A program made the translations under genes and the position numbers. The notes under the pieces were generated by a model. It searched no databases and had not been told where the DNA came from. It saw nothing but the letters and a program-made list of their open reading frames with translations. Shown in pieces: positions 49,129-57,882 of a stretch of 64,000 nucleotides of DNA. The number at the start of each line of letters is the position of its first letter. Within the stretch, counting starts at the first letter, position 1. The stretch is taken from the NCBI RefSeq assembly GCF_017569205.1, contig NZ_CP071870.1, forward strand, positions 3,162,001 through 3,226,000, given 5' to 3'. The stretch comes from Propioniciclava sp. MC1595. Its GTDB lineage: Bacteria > Actinomycetota > Actinomycetes > Propionibacteriales > Propionibacteriaceae.

Positions 49129-50015
49129 ACCCCGACCAGCCCGAGAGCTTCGCGGAGGTACTGACCGCGGCCATCCAGGGCCGCGGGCTGTCGTTGGAAC
49201 GCATCCGCGCCCGCCTCGACGCCGCCGGCGTGCCCGTCAGCATCGCGACGCTGAGCTACTGGCAGTCCGGCCGCTCGCTGCCCACCCGCTCGCGCAGCTA
49301 CCACACGCTGGTGGAGCTGGAGCGCATCCTCAACCTCGAGCCGGGGCACCTCACCCAGCACACCCACACCGCCGACGGCCGCACCCGCCGGGAGCTCTTC
49401 GAGTGGCAGAACGTCATGCCCTCGCGGGACCTCGCGACCCAGATCATCGAGGACCTGGGCATCGACATGCAGGGCCAGCTCACCCGCGTGACCATGCACG
49501 ACCTGCTCGAGGTGGACGCCGACCGCAAGGAGTCCTCCCTCGAGGTGCGCGTCGTCTGGCGCGCCGAGCGGCAGGGCCTGCACCGCTGGGCCGTCGTCAA
49601 CGAGCAGGACACCGACACCGACGGCGAGCAGTCAATCGAGCCGCTGTTCGGCTGCGTGCTGGGCGAGGTCGTCGAGGCCCCCGACCGCAAGCTCCTGGTC
49701 GCCGAGATGCTCGCGCCCCGGCCCATGCAGCGCGGCGACCTGTTCACCTCCGAGTACCGGCTGACCTTCGGCCCGTCGAACCAGCCGTCGTTCCGCATGC
49801 TGCGCGCGATCTCCGATCCCGTGAAGGCGCTGTCGCTCGCGGTGCGCTTCGACCCCTCGGCGGTCCCGACCAACGTGCGCGCCGGCGTCCAGCCCTCGCT
49901 GGAGGAGGAGGAGCCGGCCGACACCGTGCCGGTCGAACTGGCCCGCAACGAGGCGCAATACGTGTGGACCGACGCCCGCCCCGGCGTCTACTCGCTGTTC
50001 TGGGACTGGGACTGA
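49125..50015 (+). CDS. XRE-like helix-turn-helix protein, function unknown
   Basis: A 296-residue protein. The N-terminal 65 residues form a helix-turn-helix (FAEVLTAAIQGRGLSLERIRARL, SIATLSYWQSGRSLPTR), while the remaining 230 residues are a beta-rich region without a name I know (WRAERQGLHRWAVVNEQD, FTSEYRLTFGPSNQP). Actinobacterial homologues look similar. The GTG start overlaps the nitrobindin stop, and its own stop overlaps the next gene as CTGA, so three genes are translated in coupling. Confidence 0.78.
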   Translation: MNPDQPESFAEVLTAAIQGRGLSLERIRARLDAAGVPVSIATLSYWQSGRSLPTRSRSYHTLVELERILNLEPGHLTQHTHTADGRTRRELFEWQNVMPSRDLATQIIEDLGIDMQGQLTRVTMHDLLEVDADRKESSLEVRVVWRAERQGLHRWAVVNEQDTDTDGEQSIEPLFGCVLGEVVEAPDRKLLVAEMLAPRPMQRGDLFTSEYRLTFGPSNQPSFRMLRAISDPVKALSLAVRFDPSAVPTNVRAGVQPSLEEEEPADTVPVELARNEAQYVWTDARPGVYSLFWDWD

Positions 50016-50815
50016 CCGGCCCCGACGCCCGCGTCGACGCGCTCTACGCGGGCGACCCCGCCGCCTTCGTGGCGGCCCGCGACGCGCTCGCCAAGGAGCT
50101 CCGCGCCGGCGGTGACCGCGAGGCCGCCGCCCGGGTCAAGGCCCTGCGCCGCCCGTCCGTGGCCGCCTGGTACGTCAACATCGCCGCCCGCGCCTCGCTG
50201 GTGTCGCTGCGCGAGTGGCTGGCGCTCGGGGCGTCCATGCGCGAGGCGCAGGCCGGGCTCGACATGGCGGCCGTGCGCTCGCTGTCGGCGGGCCGCGCCG
50301 CGCTCGAGAACCGCGTCATCCGCGACCTGACCGCCCACCTGCGCACGCTGGGGGCGTCCGTCAGCGCGCCGGCCCTGGACGAGGTGCGCGACACCCTGCG
50401 CGCCGCCCTGGCCGACGCGGCCGCGGCCGAGCTCGTCGCGTCCGGACGCCTCGAGCGCGCGTTGTCCTACGGCGGCTTCGGCGAGGTGGACCTCTCCGCC
50501 GCGCTGGCGGCGATGGCCCAGGCGCGGGCGGCGGCCGGGGAGGACGACGCCGAGCCGGAACGCGAACCCGACCACCCGGAACCCGAACCGGAGCAGGAAC
50601 CGGAACCCGAGCCGGAGCCGGAACCCGACCCCGCCCTCGTGGCCGCCGTCTACGAGGCCCGGGAGCGACGCGACCGGGCCGACGACGCCGTCGCGCGCGC
50701 CGAGGCCGCCCTGGCCGTGGCCCAGCGCGAGCTGCGGGAGGCGAAGCAGGAACTGCGCGACGCGAAGGCCGCACTGACCGCCGCCGAGCGGACCCTCGCG
50801 GAGCAGACGCCCTAG
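50012..50815 (+). CDS. Coiled-coil protein with EP repeats, apparently CTG-started
   Basis: A 267-residue protein. The conserved N-terminus is VDALYAGDPAAFVAARDALAKEL, then RRPSVAAWYVNIAAR, an EPEPEQEPEPEPEPEP linker (about 187-208) and a C-terminal Ala/Glu/Arg coiled coil. I know no function. No ATG, GTG or TTG precedes the conserved start in frame; CTG at 50012 sits exactly where ATG would in an ATGA overlap (CTGA, with the TGA of the upstream gene). GTG 50069 is the first canonical alternative, but it would cut the conserved block. Confidence 0.7.
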   Translation: MTGPDARVDALYAGDPAAFVAARDALAKELRAGGDREAAARVKALRRPSVAAWYVNIAARASLVSLREWLALGASMREAQAGLDMAAVRSLSAGRAALENRVIRDLTAHLRTLGASVSAPALDEVRDTLRAALADAAAAELVASGRLERALSYGGFGEVDLSAALAAMAQARAAAGEDDAEPEREPDHPEPEPEQEPEPEPEPEPDPALVAAVYEARERRDRADDAVARAEAALAVAQRELREAKQELRDAKAALTAAERTLAEQTP

Positions 50816-50818
50816 TCT
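50813..50818 (+). promoter_or_regulatory. -10 hexamer overlapping a stop codon, before the gamma-glutamyltransferase gene
   Basis: TAGTCT seven bases before ATG 50826; its TAG is the stop codon of the coiled-coil gene. Confidence 0.5.
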
Positions 50819-50825
50819 GGGCCCC

Positions 50826-52397
50826 ATGGCTCCGACGAGTCCCTCCGTGTACGCCCGCCGCGGCGTCGTCTGCACCTCCCACCCGCTGGCTGCGTCCGCG
50901 GGGCTCCGGATCCTCCAGGCCGGCGGCAACGCCGCCGACGCCGCGATCGCCACCGCCGCCTGCCTGCCGGTGCTCGAACCGTGCTCCAACGGGCTGGGCT
51001 CCGACGCGTTCGCGCTGATCTGGGACGGCACCACCCTGCACGGGCTCAACGGGTCGGGGCGCGCACCTGCCGCGGCGTCCGCGGACGCCCTGCGTGAGCG
51101 CGGGCTCACCGAGGTACCGCTGTTCGGCTGGGACGCCGTCACCGTTCCCGGCATGGTCCGGGCCTGGGCCGACGTGCACGCCCGCTTCGGCCGTCTCCCG
51201 TTCGCCGACGTCCTGGCCCCGGCCATCGAGTACGCCGAGCAGGGCGCGCCCGTCCCGCCCATGGTGGCGTGGGGCTGGGGCCGCGGCGTCCGGGCGGCCG
51301 AGGACCGGCTGGCCGCCCAGCCCGACCCGGCCTGCGCCCACTTCGCGGCGTTGTTCGGCCCGGCGCCCGAGGTCGGCGAGCTGCGCGCCTTCCCCGCGAT
51401 GGCGGCCACCCTCCGCGCCATCGCCGACAGCCACGGCGAGGACTTCTACTCCGGCGACCTCGCCACCCGGATCGTCGCGTTCGCCGAGCAGACCGGCGGG
51501 CTGTTGGCGGCGTCCGACCTCGCCGACCACCGCAGCCAGTGGGTCGAGCCGATCAGCGCGCGCTACCGCGACCACGAGGTGTGGGAGATCCCGCCGAACG
51601 GGCAGGGCATCGCCGCGCTGCTGGCCCTGACCATCCTCGACGGGTTGCCGGCCGAACAGGTCGCAGACTGGCACGTGCAGGTCGAGGCCGTGAAGCTCGC
51701 CCTGGCCGACACGCACGCGGTGGTCGCCGACCCCGACGTCGTCGACGTGCCGGCCGCCGAGCTGCTCTCGGCCGCCCACGCCGACCGGCGGCGCGCCCTC
51801 ATCGGTGACGTCGCGGTGGCCCCCGACCCGGTCGACCCGCGGGCGTCCGACACGGTCTACCTCTGCGCCACCGACGACGACGGGATGATGGTGAGCTTCA
51901 TCCAGTCGAACTTCCACGGGTTCGGGTCGCAGGTGGTCGTGCCCGACACGGGCATCTCGCTGCAGAACCGGGGCTCGGGCTTCTCGCTCGTCCCGGGCCA
52001 CCCCAACGAGCTCGCCGGCGGAAAGCGGCCGTTCCACACGATCATCCCGGGGTTTCTCGCCCGCGGCGGCGAGGCGGTCGGCCCGTACGGCGTGATGGGC
52101 GGGCACATGCAGGCCCAGGGGCACGTGCAGGTCGCGCTGCACACCGTCGACGGACGCCTCGACCCCCAGGCCGCCCTCGACCGGCCCCGCTGGTTCTGGG
52201 ACGCCGCCACCGGCCGCGTGCTCGTCGAGGACAGGGCTGACCCGGCGGTGGTCGCCTCCCTGCGCGAGCGGGGCCACGACGTCGCCATCGCCGAACACCC
52301 CGCCGTCTTCGGGCGCGGGCAGGCGATCTGGCGCACCGCCGGCGGCTACGTGGCCGGGAGCGAGTCCCGGGCCGACGGCGTCCCGATGGGCTGGTGA
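50826..52397 (+). CDS. Gamma-glutamyltransferase family protein (Ntn-hydrolase)
   Basis: A 523-residue member of the gamma-glutamyltranspeptidase family. The large-subunit start GGNAADAAIA and NGLGSDAFALIW are typical; the autocleavage site with nucleophile Thr lies in ASDTVYLCATDDDG (Thr near 343), followed by FGSQVVVPDTGISLQNRG and the GPYGVMGGHMQAQGH block. There is no signal peptide, so it is cytoplasmic, unlike classical Ggt; many such actinobacterial proteins are amide or gamma-glutamyl acylases of unknown substrate. Confidence 0.88.
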   Translation: MAPTSPSVYARRGVVCTSHPLAASAGLRILQAGGNAADAAIATAACLPVLEPCSNGLGSDAFALIWDGTTLHGLNGSGRAPAAASADALRERGLTEVPLFGWDAVTVPGMVRAWADVHARFGRLPFADVLAPAIEYAEQGAPVPPMVAWGWGRGVRAAEDRLAAQPDPACAHFAALFGPAPEVGELRAFPAMAATLRAIADSHGEDFYSGDLATRIVAFAEQTGGLLAASDLADHRSQWVEPISARYRDHEVWEIPPNGQGIAALLALTILDGLPAEQVADWHVQVEAVKLALADTHAVVADPDVVDVPAAELLSAAHADRRRALIGDVAVAPDPVDPRASDTVYLCATDDDGMMVSFIQSNFHGFGSQVVVPDTGISLQNRGSGFSLVPGHPNELAGGKRPFHTIIPGFLARGGEAVGPYGVMGGHMQAQGHVQVALHTVDGRLDPQAALDRPRWFWDAATGRVLVEDRADPAVVASLRERGHDVAIAEHPAVFGRGQAIWRTAGGYVAGSESRADGVPMGW

Positions 52398-52398
52398 G

Positions 52399-53049
52399 TC
52401 AGGCCAGCAGCAGCGCGCGCAGCTGGTCGACCGTGTCGACCACGCCCGCCGAGGGCTGGGCGGCGAGGGCGTCGGGCAGCCCGGCGCCCCACGTGACGCC
52501 GATGCCGGCCATACCCGCGTTGTGGGCGGCGCCAAGGTCGACCACGGCGTCGCCGACGTAGACGCAGTCGGCCGGATCGGCGCCGATGCGCTCGGCGGCC
52601 ATCAGCAGCGGGGCCGCGTGCGGCTTGTGGTGCGGGGTGTCCTCCATGGCGACCAGCAGCGGCAGGTGCTCGTGCAGCCCCAGCGCGGCCAGGAGCGCCT
52701 CGGCGCTCGGCCGGCGCCGCGACGTGGCGATGCCCAGCCGGGCACCTGCGGCGGCGAGGTAGACCAGCAGCTCGTCGACCCCGGGATAGGCGACGAGGTG
52801 CGCGGCCACGTTGTCGGCCTGCCAGGCCGAGTACGCGTCGATGAGCTCGGGCGCGCGCTCGGCGCCGGCGAGCTCGGTGAACATGTCGGGCAGGGTGCGC
52901 CCGATCCAGGACAGGATCGTGGCGTCGTCGGCCGGCGCCAGCCCGAACCGCTCGATGGTGTGGCGGTACGACGCCAGGATCAGCGGGATCGTGTTGCCCA
53001 GCGTCCCGTCGAAGTCGAACAGCACGGTCGGCCAGCGGAGATCGGTCAC
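52399..53049 (-). CDS. HAD-superfamily phosphatase (phosphoglycolate phosphatase-like)
   Basis: A 216-residue HAD hydrolase. Motif I is VLFDFDGTLGNT with the nucleophile Asp, motif II is GIATSRRR, motif III Lys lies in HHKPHAAPLL, and motif IV is CVYVGDAVVDLGAAHNAG. An alpha-helical cap lies between motifs I and II, as in phosphoglycolate or pyrophosphate phosphatases. The substrate cannot be fixed. The GTG start is seven bases after TAGGGT, which overlaps the end of the DUF2332 gene. Confidence 0.87.
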   Translation of the reverse strand: MTDLRWPTVLFDFDGTLGNTIPLILASYRHTIERFGLAPADDATILSWIGRTLPDMFTELAGAERAPELIDAYSAWQADNVAAHLVAYPGVDELLVYLAAAGARLGIATSRRRPSAEALLAALGLHEHLPLLVAMEDTPHHKPHAAPLLMAAERIGADPADCVYVGDAVVDLGAAHNAGMAGIGVTWGAGLPDALAAQPSAGVVDTVDQLRALLLA

Positions 53050-53054
53050 GCCGG

Positions 53055-53963
53055 TCACCCTAGCCAGTCGACCCAGGCGCCGTGCGGGCTGCACCGGGCG
53101 ACGGGCTCGCCGTCGAGCGCGAGCACGAAGTGGGGCCGGCCGTCGTCGGGCACCCGCCCGCGCAGCTCGGTCACCACGGTCGGGCCCTCGAAGCTGACCC
53201 ACCGCACGCCGCTGGCCCGGATCTCTGCCACCACGGCGTCCCGGTCGGCCCGGGCGAGGTAGGCCAGCGTCGGGGAGTGGAACACGACCGGGGTGGCGCC
53301 GGCGGCCTCGGCGCGGCGGACTGTCTCGGCCAGGAACCACCCCAGGTCGTCGGGGAGCACCCCCCGCACCACCTCGGGCGCGTCCTCGGCGGCGACGGCG
53401 AGGGCCGCGACCAGCCGGGCCTCGCGGGCGTCCTCGCCCGGCCAGACCAGCGCGCGCAACCACCGCGCGTCGTCGGGGTCGGACGCATCGAGCGGGTTGG
53501 CGTCCAGCCCCCACCGGGCGGCGACGACCAGGCCCGGGGCGTCCAGCCACGGGTAGCGGTCGGGCAGCAGGCACAACCCCGCGGACGCCCCGAGCTCGCC
53601 CAGCACGACCGGTTGCGGCAGCGAGGCCAGGACCGGCGCGAGGACGGCACAGCGGCCGGGTTCGTTGGTCTGGGTGGACCGGGAGAGGATGAGCCGCTCG
53701 ACGGCGTCCCAGTTCTGCTCGACCCACGCGAGGAACCCGGGCCCGCCGACGAGCGGCCCGTCCAGGTACCGGATCGCCCCGAGGAAGAGGTTGGGTTGGC
53801 GCTTCGTGCCGGGCAGGGCGTCGAGGCGCGCGAGGAGCTCCGGGGTGTCGGCCACCCAGCGGCAGAGGTCGCCCCAGGTGGGCGACGTGGGGTCGGCCTC
53901 GCCGGCGAACCAGCGGTACAGCTCGTCGATCGGCATCGCGGCGTAGGCGTGCGCACCCTTCAT
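53055..53963 (-). CDS. DUF2332 family protein
   Basis: A 302-residue protein with DUF2332 features: PTWGDLCRWVADTPELLARL and KRQPNLFLGAIRYL in the N-terminal half, LGELGASAGLCLLPDRY in the middle and VVFHSPTLAYL later. The Gly-rich GELGASAGL strand-helix resembles a methyltransferase-like nucleotide fold, but no activity is known. ATG 53963 is eight bases after TAGGGT, so the message is probably leaderless. It diverges from cysE. Confidence 0.82.
   Translation of the reverse strand: MKGAHAYAAMPIDELYRWFAGEADPTSPTWGDLCRWVADTPELLARLDALPGTKRQPNLFLGAIRYLDGPLVGGPGFLAWVEQNWDAVERLILSRSTQTNEPGRCAVLAPVLASLPQPVVLGELGASAGLCLLPDRYPWLDAPGLVVAARWGLDANPLDASDPDDARWLRALVWPGEDAREARLVAALAVAAEDAPEVVRGVLPDDLGWFLAETVRRAEAAGATPVVFHSPTLAYLARADRDAVVAEIRASGVRWVSFEGPTVVTELRGRVPDDGRPHFVLALDGEPVARCSPHGAWVDWLG
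53057..53062 (-). promoter_or_regulatory. -10 hexamer inside the DUF2332 gene end
   Basis: TAGGGT on the minus strand, seven bases before the HAD gene GTG; its last T is the first base of the TGA stop of the DUF2332 gene. Confidence 0.45.
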
Positions 53964-54000
53964 GGGTCGACACCCTAGGGGCAGTGCTGGACGCGACCAC

Positions 54001-54006
54001 TACGCT
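54001..54006 (+). promoter_or_regulatory. -10 hexamer, leaderless start of cysE
   Basis: TACGCT six bases before the cysE ATG at 54013, no Shine-Dalgarno sequence. Confidence 0.55.
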
Positions 54007-54012
54007 GACGCC

Positions 54013-54816
54013 ATGACCGAGCCTGTTGCTGACCACGACATCTGGGCCACCATCCGCGCCGAGGCGGAGCGGGACATGCGGGCCGAGCCCTGCCTGGGCG
54101 GGTTCCTGCACGAGTCGATCCTGCGCCACAACTCGCTGATGGAGGCGCTGGGCAGCCTGCTGTCGCACAAGCTCTCCAACCCGGTGATGTCGCCGCTGAC
54201 CCTGCTCGACCTCGTCGAGGAGGCCTTCGCGCGCGACCACTTCATCGAGGAGTCGGTGCTGGCCGACCTGCAGGCCGTCGTCACCCGCGACCCGGCCACC
54301 CGCGGCTACAGCCAGCCGCTGCTGTACTTCAAGGGCTTCCACGCGATCCAGAGCTTCCGGATCGCGCACCACTTCTGGGTGTCGAACCGCGTCGCGCTGG
54401 CCCTGTGGCTGCAGTCGCGCATCTCGGAGGTGTTCGCGGTCGACATCCACCCCGGCGCGCGCATCGGCCGCGGCATCATGTTCGACCACGCCACCTCGGT
54501 GGTCATCGGCGAGACCGCCGTCATCGAGGACGACTTCTCGATGCTGCACGAGGTCACCCTCGGCGGTACCGGCAAGGTCGGCGGTGACCGCCACCCGAAG
54601 ATCGGGCGCGGCGTCATGATCGGCGCCGGCGCGAAGGTGCTCGGCAACATCCGCGTGGGCGAGGGGGCAAAGATCGGCGCCGGTTCGGTCGTGCTCGACG
54701 ACGTGCCGCCGCACACGTCGGTGGCCGGCGTCCCGGCCAAGCCGATCAGCAGGACGCGCGAGCCGTTCCCCGCCCTGGAGATGGACCAGCGCTTCGACTG
54801 CGAGGTGGAGTCGTGA
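54013..54816 (+). CDS. cysE: Serine O-acetyltransferase CysE
   Basis: Acetylates L-serine with acetyl-CoA, the first step of cysteine synthesis. The 267-residue product is the long, enterobacterial-like form: an N-terminal helical domain (IWATIRAEAERDMRAEP, HFIEESVLADLQAV) and a left-handed beta-helix of hexapeptide repeats (VDIHPGARIGRGIMFDHATSVVIGETAVI, ending VPPHTSVAGVPAK). The catalytic Asp-His pair of the family fits FDHAT and LHEVTLGG. ATG 54013 follows a leaderless promoter. A DinB-family gene overlaps its end (GTGA). Confidence 0.94.
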   Translation: MTEPVADHDIWATIRAEAERDMRAEPCLGGFLHESILRHNSLMEALGSLLSHKLSNPVMSPLTLLDLVEEAFARDHFIEESVLADLQAVVTRDPATRGYSQPLLYFKGFHAIQSFRIAHHFWVSNRVALALWLQSRISEVFAVDIHPGARIGRGIMFDHATSVVIGETAVIEDDFSMLHEVTLGGTGKVGGDRHPKIGRGVMIGAGAKVLGNIRVGEGAKIGAGSVVLDDVPPHTSVAGVPAKPISRTREPFPALEMDQRFDCEVES

Positions 54817-55370
54817 CCGAGCCCCTGAGCCCCACGTCGCCCCCCGAACCGGTCGCCGGCGACACCAAGGACTGGACGTGGGTGCTCGAGCGCCCCTGCC
54901 CCGAGTGCGGCTTCGACCCGGCGAAGGTGTCGGTCGAGCGCATCCCGGCCCTCATCACGGACGCCGCGGGCCGGTTCGCGCTCGCGCTCCAGCAGGCGGA
55001 CGCCGGGGTGCGCACCCGCGAGGGCGTCTGGTCGACCGTGGAGTACGGCCAGCACGTCGCCGACGTGCTCGAGGTCATGACGGACCGGCTCGAGGCCATC
55101 CTCGCCGAGGATGGCGGGGAGGCCCGCTTCGACGACTGGGACCAGGACGCCGCCGCCACCGAGAAGGAGTACTGGCGCGCCAACACCCACGTGACCGCGA
55201 TCCTCGTCAAGGAGCGCGCCGCGGCCGCCGCCGAGGCGTGGAGCGAGCCCGAGGGCGAGCAGTGGGACTGGCCGGGTGTGCGCAGCAACGGGTCGCGCTT
55301 CACCGCCCGCACGCTGGGCACCTACCTCGTGCACGACCTGGTCCACCACCTCCACGACGTGAGGGCCTGA
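54813..55370 (+). CDS. DinB family protein
   Basis: A 185-residue four-helix-bundle protein of the DinB/YfiT type. An N-terminal CPECGFDP pair of Cys resembles a small zinc knuckle, and the metal His residues of the fold fit GQHVADVLEVM and LVHDLVHHLHDVR. Related proteins are thiol transferases using mycothiol or bacillithiol, which would fit the MshB-like gene in this window; the link is inferred. The GTG overlaps the cysE stop, so cysteine synthesis and this protein share a transcript. Confidence 0.85.
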   Translation: MTEPLSPTSPPEPVAGDTKDWTWVLERPCPECGFDPAKVSVERIPALITDAAGRFALALQQADAGVRTREGVWSTVEYGQHVADVLEVMTDRLEAILAEDGGEARFDDWDQDAAATEKEYWRANTHVTAILVKERAAAAAEAWSEPEGEQWDWPGVRSNGSRFTARTLGTYLVHDLVHHLHDVRA

Positions 55371-55446
55371 GCGCTCGGCCAGATGCAATCAGCCCCGCCG
55401 GGTAGCCGCGGCGCTGGAGGCGCTGCGCCCCTGACGCGTCCCCCAC

Positions 55447-55495
55447 ATGTGCTCCTTGCACCTGCGGCACGTGGCGCAACCATCAAGGAGCACAT
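55447..55495 (+). terminator. Stem-loop after the cysE-dinB operon
   Basis: ATGTGCTCCTTG at 55447-55458 pairs perfectly with CAAGGAGCACAT at 55484-55495; the 25-base loop has its own TGCG/CGCA pairing. No U-tract. Confidence 0.65.
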
Positions 55496-55525
55496 TCCGG
55501 GGACCGACCGCCGTGGGTCGCGGGA

Positions 55526-55531
55526 TAGGCT
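55526..55531 (+). promoter_or_regulatory. -10 hexamer, leaderless start of the DNA ligase gene
   Basis: TAGGCT six bases before ATG 55538, no Shine-Dalgarno sequence. Confidence 0.55.
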
Positions 55532-55537
55532 GCCGCA

Positions 55538-56596
55538 ATGCCGCTGCCGATCGCGCTCCCCGTCGAGCCGATGCTGGCGCGCGCGGTGCCGGAGGTGCCT
55601 CGGCCGAGGCACCCCGGCGAGCTGAGCTACGAGCCCAAGTGGGACGGCTACCGCTGCATCGTCGCCCGCGACGGCGACCGGGTCGAGCTGTGGAGCCGCT
55701 CCCGCAAGGCGTTGACCGGCTACTTCCCCGAGGTGGTCGCCGCGTGCCGCCGCCACCTCCCCGAGCAGGTGGTGCTGGACGCCGAACTGGTGGTCCGCAG
55801 CGGCGAGCCCGGCGCGCAGCGCCTCGACTGGGAGGCGCTCAGCGTGAGGATCCACCCCAGCGCGAAGCGGGTGGCCGCGCTGGCCGAGCAGACCCCGGCC
55901 GAGCTGGTGTGCTTCGACCTGCTCGCGATCGCCGACCTCGACCTGACCCCCCTCCCCCAGCGTGAGCGCCGGGCGGCGCTCGTCCAGCTGCTGGCCGACC
56001 TGCCCGACGACGCCCCGCTCCACGTGACCCGGGCCACCGAGGATCCCGACGAGGCCCTCGCCTGGTTCGACGCGTTCGAGGGGGCCGGACTCGACGGGGT
56101 GGTCGCCAAGCGCACCGACGCCCCGTACGCGCCCGGGCAGCGCACGATGATGAAGGTCAAGCACGCCCGCACCGCCGAGGCGGTGGTGATCGGCTACGGC
56201 TGGTCGAAGGGCGCGTCGGCCTCGGCGAACAGCGTCGGGTCGATCCACCTGGGCCTCTACGACGACGGCGAGCTGATCCCGGTGGGCGGCATCGGCGCGT
56301 GGTCCGACGCGGTCCGCACGCAGCTCGCCGCGATCCTCGAGCCGCTCGTCCTCATGGGGGCCGAGGCCGAGCGGGCACCGCGCCCGAAGGACATGACCCG
56401 CACCGGCGTCCGGGAGTTCGTGCCGGTGCGCCCCGACCTGGTGGTGGAGGTGGCCTTCGACCAGCTCGAGGGCAAGCGGTTCCGGCACGCGGCGCAGTTC
56501 GTGCGGTGGCGTCCGGACCGGGAGCCGACGTCGTGCACGCTCGACCAGGTCGAGCGGGCGCCAGCCTACGACCTCGACGGGGTCCTGCGGCCCTGA
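55538..56596 (+). CDS. ligC: ATP-dependent DNA ligase, LigC-type
   Basis: A 352-residue ATP-dependent ligase. Motif I is EPKWDGYRCIV with the adenylated Lys at about residue 34; motif III is LVCFDLLAI, motif IV is DGVVAKR and motif V is MMKVKHARTAEAVVIG. An OB-fold domain makes up the last 120 residues (FVPVRPDLVVEVAFDQLEG). It lacks the polymerase and nuclease domains of LigD, so it is the LigC type used in base-excision or backup end-joining repair in mycobacteria. No polymerase partner gene is adjacent. Confidence 0.88.
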   Translation: MPLPIALPVEPMLARAVPEVPRPRHPGELSYEPKWDGYRCIVARDGDRVELWSRSRKALTGYFPEVVAACRRHLPEQVVLDAELVVRSGEPGAQRLDWEALSVRIHPSAKRVAALAEQTPAELVCFDLLAIADLDLTPLPQRERRAALVQLLADLPDDAPLHVTRATEDPDEALAWFDAFEGAGLDGVVAKRTDAPYAPGQRTMMKVKHARTAEAVVIGYGWSKGASASANSVGSIHLGLYDDGELIPVGGIGAWSDAVRTQLAAILEPLVLMGAEAERAPRPKDMTRTGVREFVPVRPDLVVEVAFDQLEGKRFRHAAQFVRWRPDREPTSCTLDQVERAPAYDLDGVLRP

Positions 56597-56599
56597 GGC

Positions 56600-57808
56600 T
56601 CACGCGTACGCGCTGAGGTCCCCCTCGCCACGGGCCATGGCGGCGAACATCGCCTCGGCCTTCTTGGTGTCCCAGAGCACCGACGAGCCGGCAGCCGTCT
56701 GGGCGCCGGTGTCGCCGACGGGGACGACCAGCGTGTCACCGCGGCCGGTTGCGATGCGCAGGCCGCCCTGGGCGAGGCCGAAGAACTCCCCCGGGCCCGT
56801 GCCCTCGCCGACGGTGATGCCGCGTGAGAGCGACCAGTTCAGCCCGAACCAGCGCGGGGGCAGCAGGATCGTCATCGGCGACAGGGCCTTCTTGGCCAGG
56901 GCGCCGACCATCTCGCGCTGGCGCTCGGCGCGGCCGATGTCGCCGCGCGGGTCCTGCTTGCGCATGCGCACGTAGCCCAGCGCGGTGGGGCCGTCCATGA
57001 GCTGGCAGCCGCCCTGGATGTCCAGGTTGGCCTGCGGGTCCTTGATCGCCTTCTCGGGGCACATCTCGATGCCGCCCACGGCGTCCACGACCCCAGCGAA
57101 GCCGCCGAAGCCGATTTCGGCGAAGCCGTCGACGTGCAGACCGGTGTTCTGCTCGACCGTCTCGACCAGGAGTTCGGGCCCGCCGAGCGCGTAGGAGGCG
57201 TTGATCTTGTTCTTGCCGTGCCCCGGGATCGCGACGTAGCTGTCACGGGGCACCGAGATGAGCGCCGCCCGGCCCGTGGGGGGCACGTACAGCAGCATGA
57301 TCGTGTCGGTGCGCCGACCCGCGTCGCTGCCCGTGCCGAGGCGGTCCTGCTCCTCCTTGGAGAGACCCTCGCGCGAGTCCGACCCGGCGAGCACGAACAC
57401 GTACCCGGGCGTGTCGGCCGGCCGGTCGCCGGAGGGCGTGGCGTCGACGCGCGGCATGAACGGCCACGTCAGCAGCGGGATGCCGAGCAGGTAGGCCAGG
57501 ACGAGCGCCACCAGCCACCGCACGACCGGACGCCGCCGGCGCGGCCGGGCCACGGGGGCGGCCTGGGGCGGCGGGGCCTGCGGCGGTCCCTGCGGGTGCG
57601 GGGTCCGCGGAGCGCCGGGCGGGGGCGCGGAGCGCGGCGCCCCGTGGTGGCCGACCGGGGTGGGAGGGCCGTAGCGCGTGGTGTCGGCGGACGCCGGAGG
57701 AGGCGGCGGTGGCATCGGCGGCGGGACGCCGTCCTGCCGTCGCTCGCCGGAGCCGTCGGCATGACGGCCGCGGCGGTAGAGCCAGTCCTCGTCGTCGGTG
57801 CGGGTCAC
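56600..57808 (-). CDS. LytR-CpsA-Psr (LCP) family glycopolymer transferase
   Basis: A 402-residue membrane protein that links teichoic-acid-like or other glycopolymers to peptidoglycan. The N-terminal 90 residues are cytoplasmic and Pro-rich (PPPMPPPPPP), then one membrane helix (about 96-115, WLVALVLAYLLGIPLLTW) and an extracellular LCP domain with the conserved RTDTIMLLYV, SVPRDSYVAI, NASYALGG and DIGRAERQ motifs carrying the pyrophosphate-binding Arg and Asp. GTG 57808 is seven bases after TAGCGT (leaderless). Confidence 0.92.
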   Translation of the reverse strand: MTRTDDEDWLYRRGRHADGSGERRQDGVPPPMPPPPPPASADTTRYGPPTPVGHHGAPRSAPPPGAPRTPHPQGPPQAPPPQAAPVARPRRRRPVVRWLVALVLAYLLGIPLLTWPFMPRVDATPSGDRPADTPGYVFVLAGSDSREGLSKEEQDRLGTGSDAGRRTDTIMLLYVPPTGRAALISVPRDSYVAIPGHGKNKINASYALGGPELLVETVEQNTGLHVDGFAEIGFGGFAGVVDAVGGIEMCPEKAIKDPQANLDIQGGCQLMDGPTALGYVRMRKQDPRGDIGRAERQREMVGALAKKALSPMTILLPPRWFGLNWSLSRGITVGEGTGPGEFFGLAQGGLRIATGRGDTLVVPVGDTGAQTAAGSSVLWDTKKAEAMFAAMARGEGDLSAYA

Positions 57809-57815
57809 CCGTCCC

Positions 57816-57821
57816 ACGCTA
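57816..57821 (-). promoter_or_regulatory. -10 hexamer, leaderless start of the LCP gene
   Basis: TAGCGT on the minus strand, seven bases before the GTG at 57808. Confidence 0.5.
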
Positions 57822-57882
57822 CTCGCCCGGGCGTCCACCTACATCGTCCCGGGGTCCGAAACCCGTCCGCGACCCCGAGGGG

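Noticed and set aside
50550-50640. Repeat array coding for Glu-Pro
   Set aside because: It is an ordinary low-complexity protein linker, not a DNA repeat element or CRISPR.
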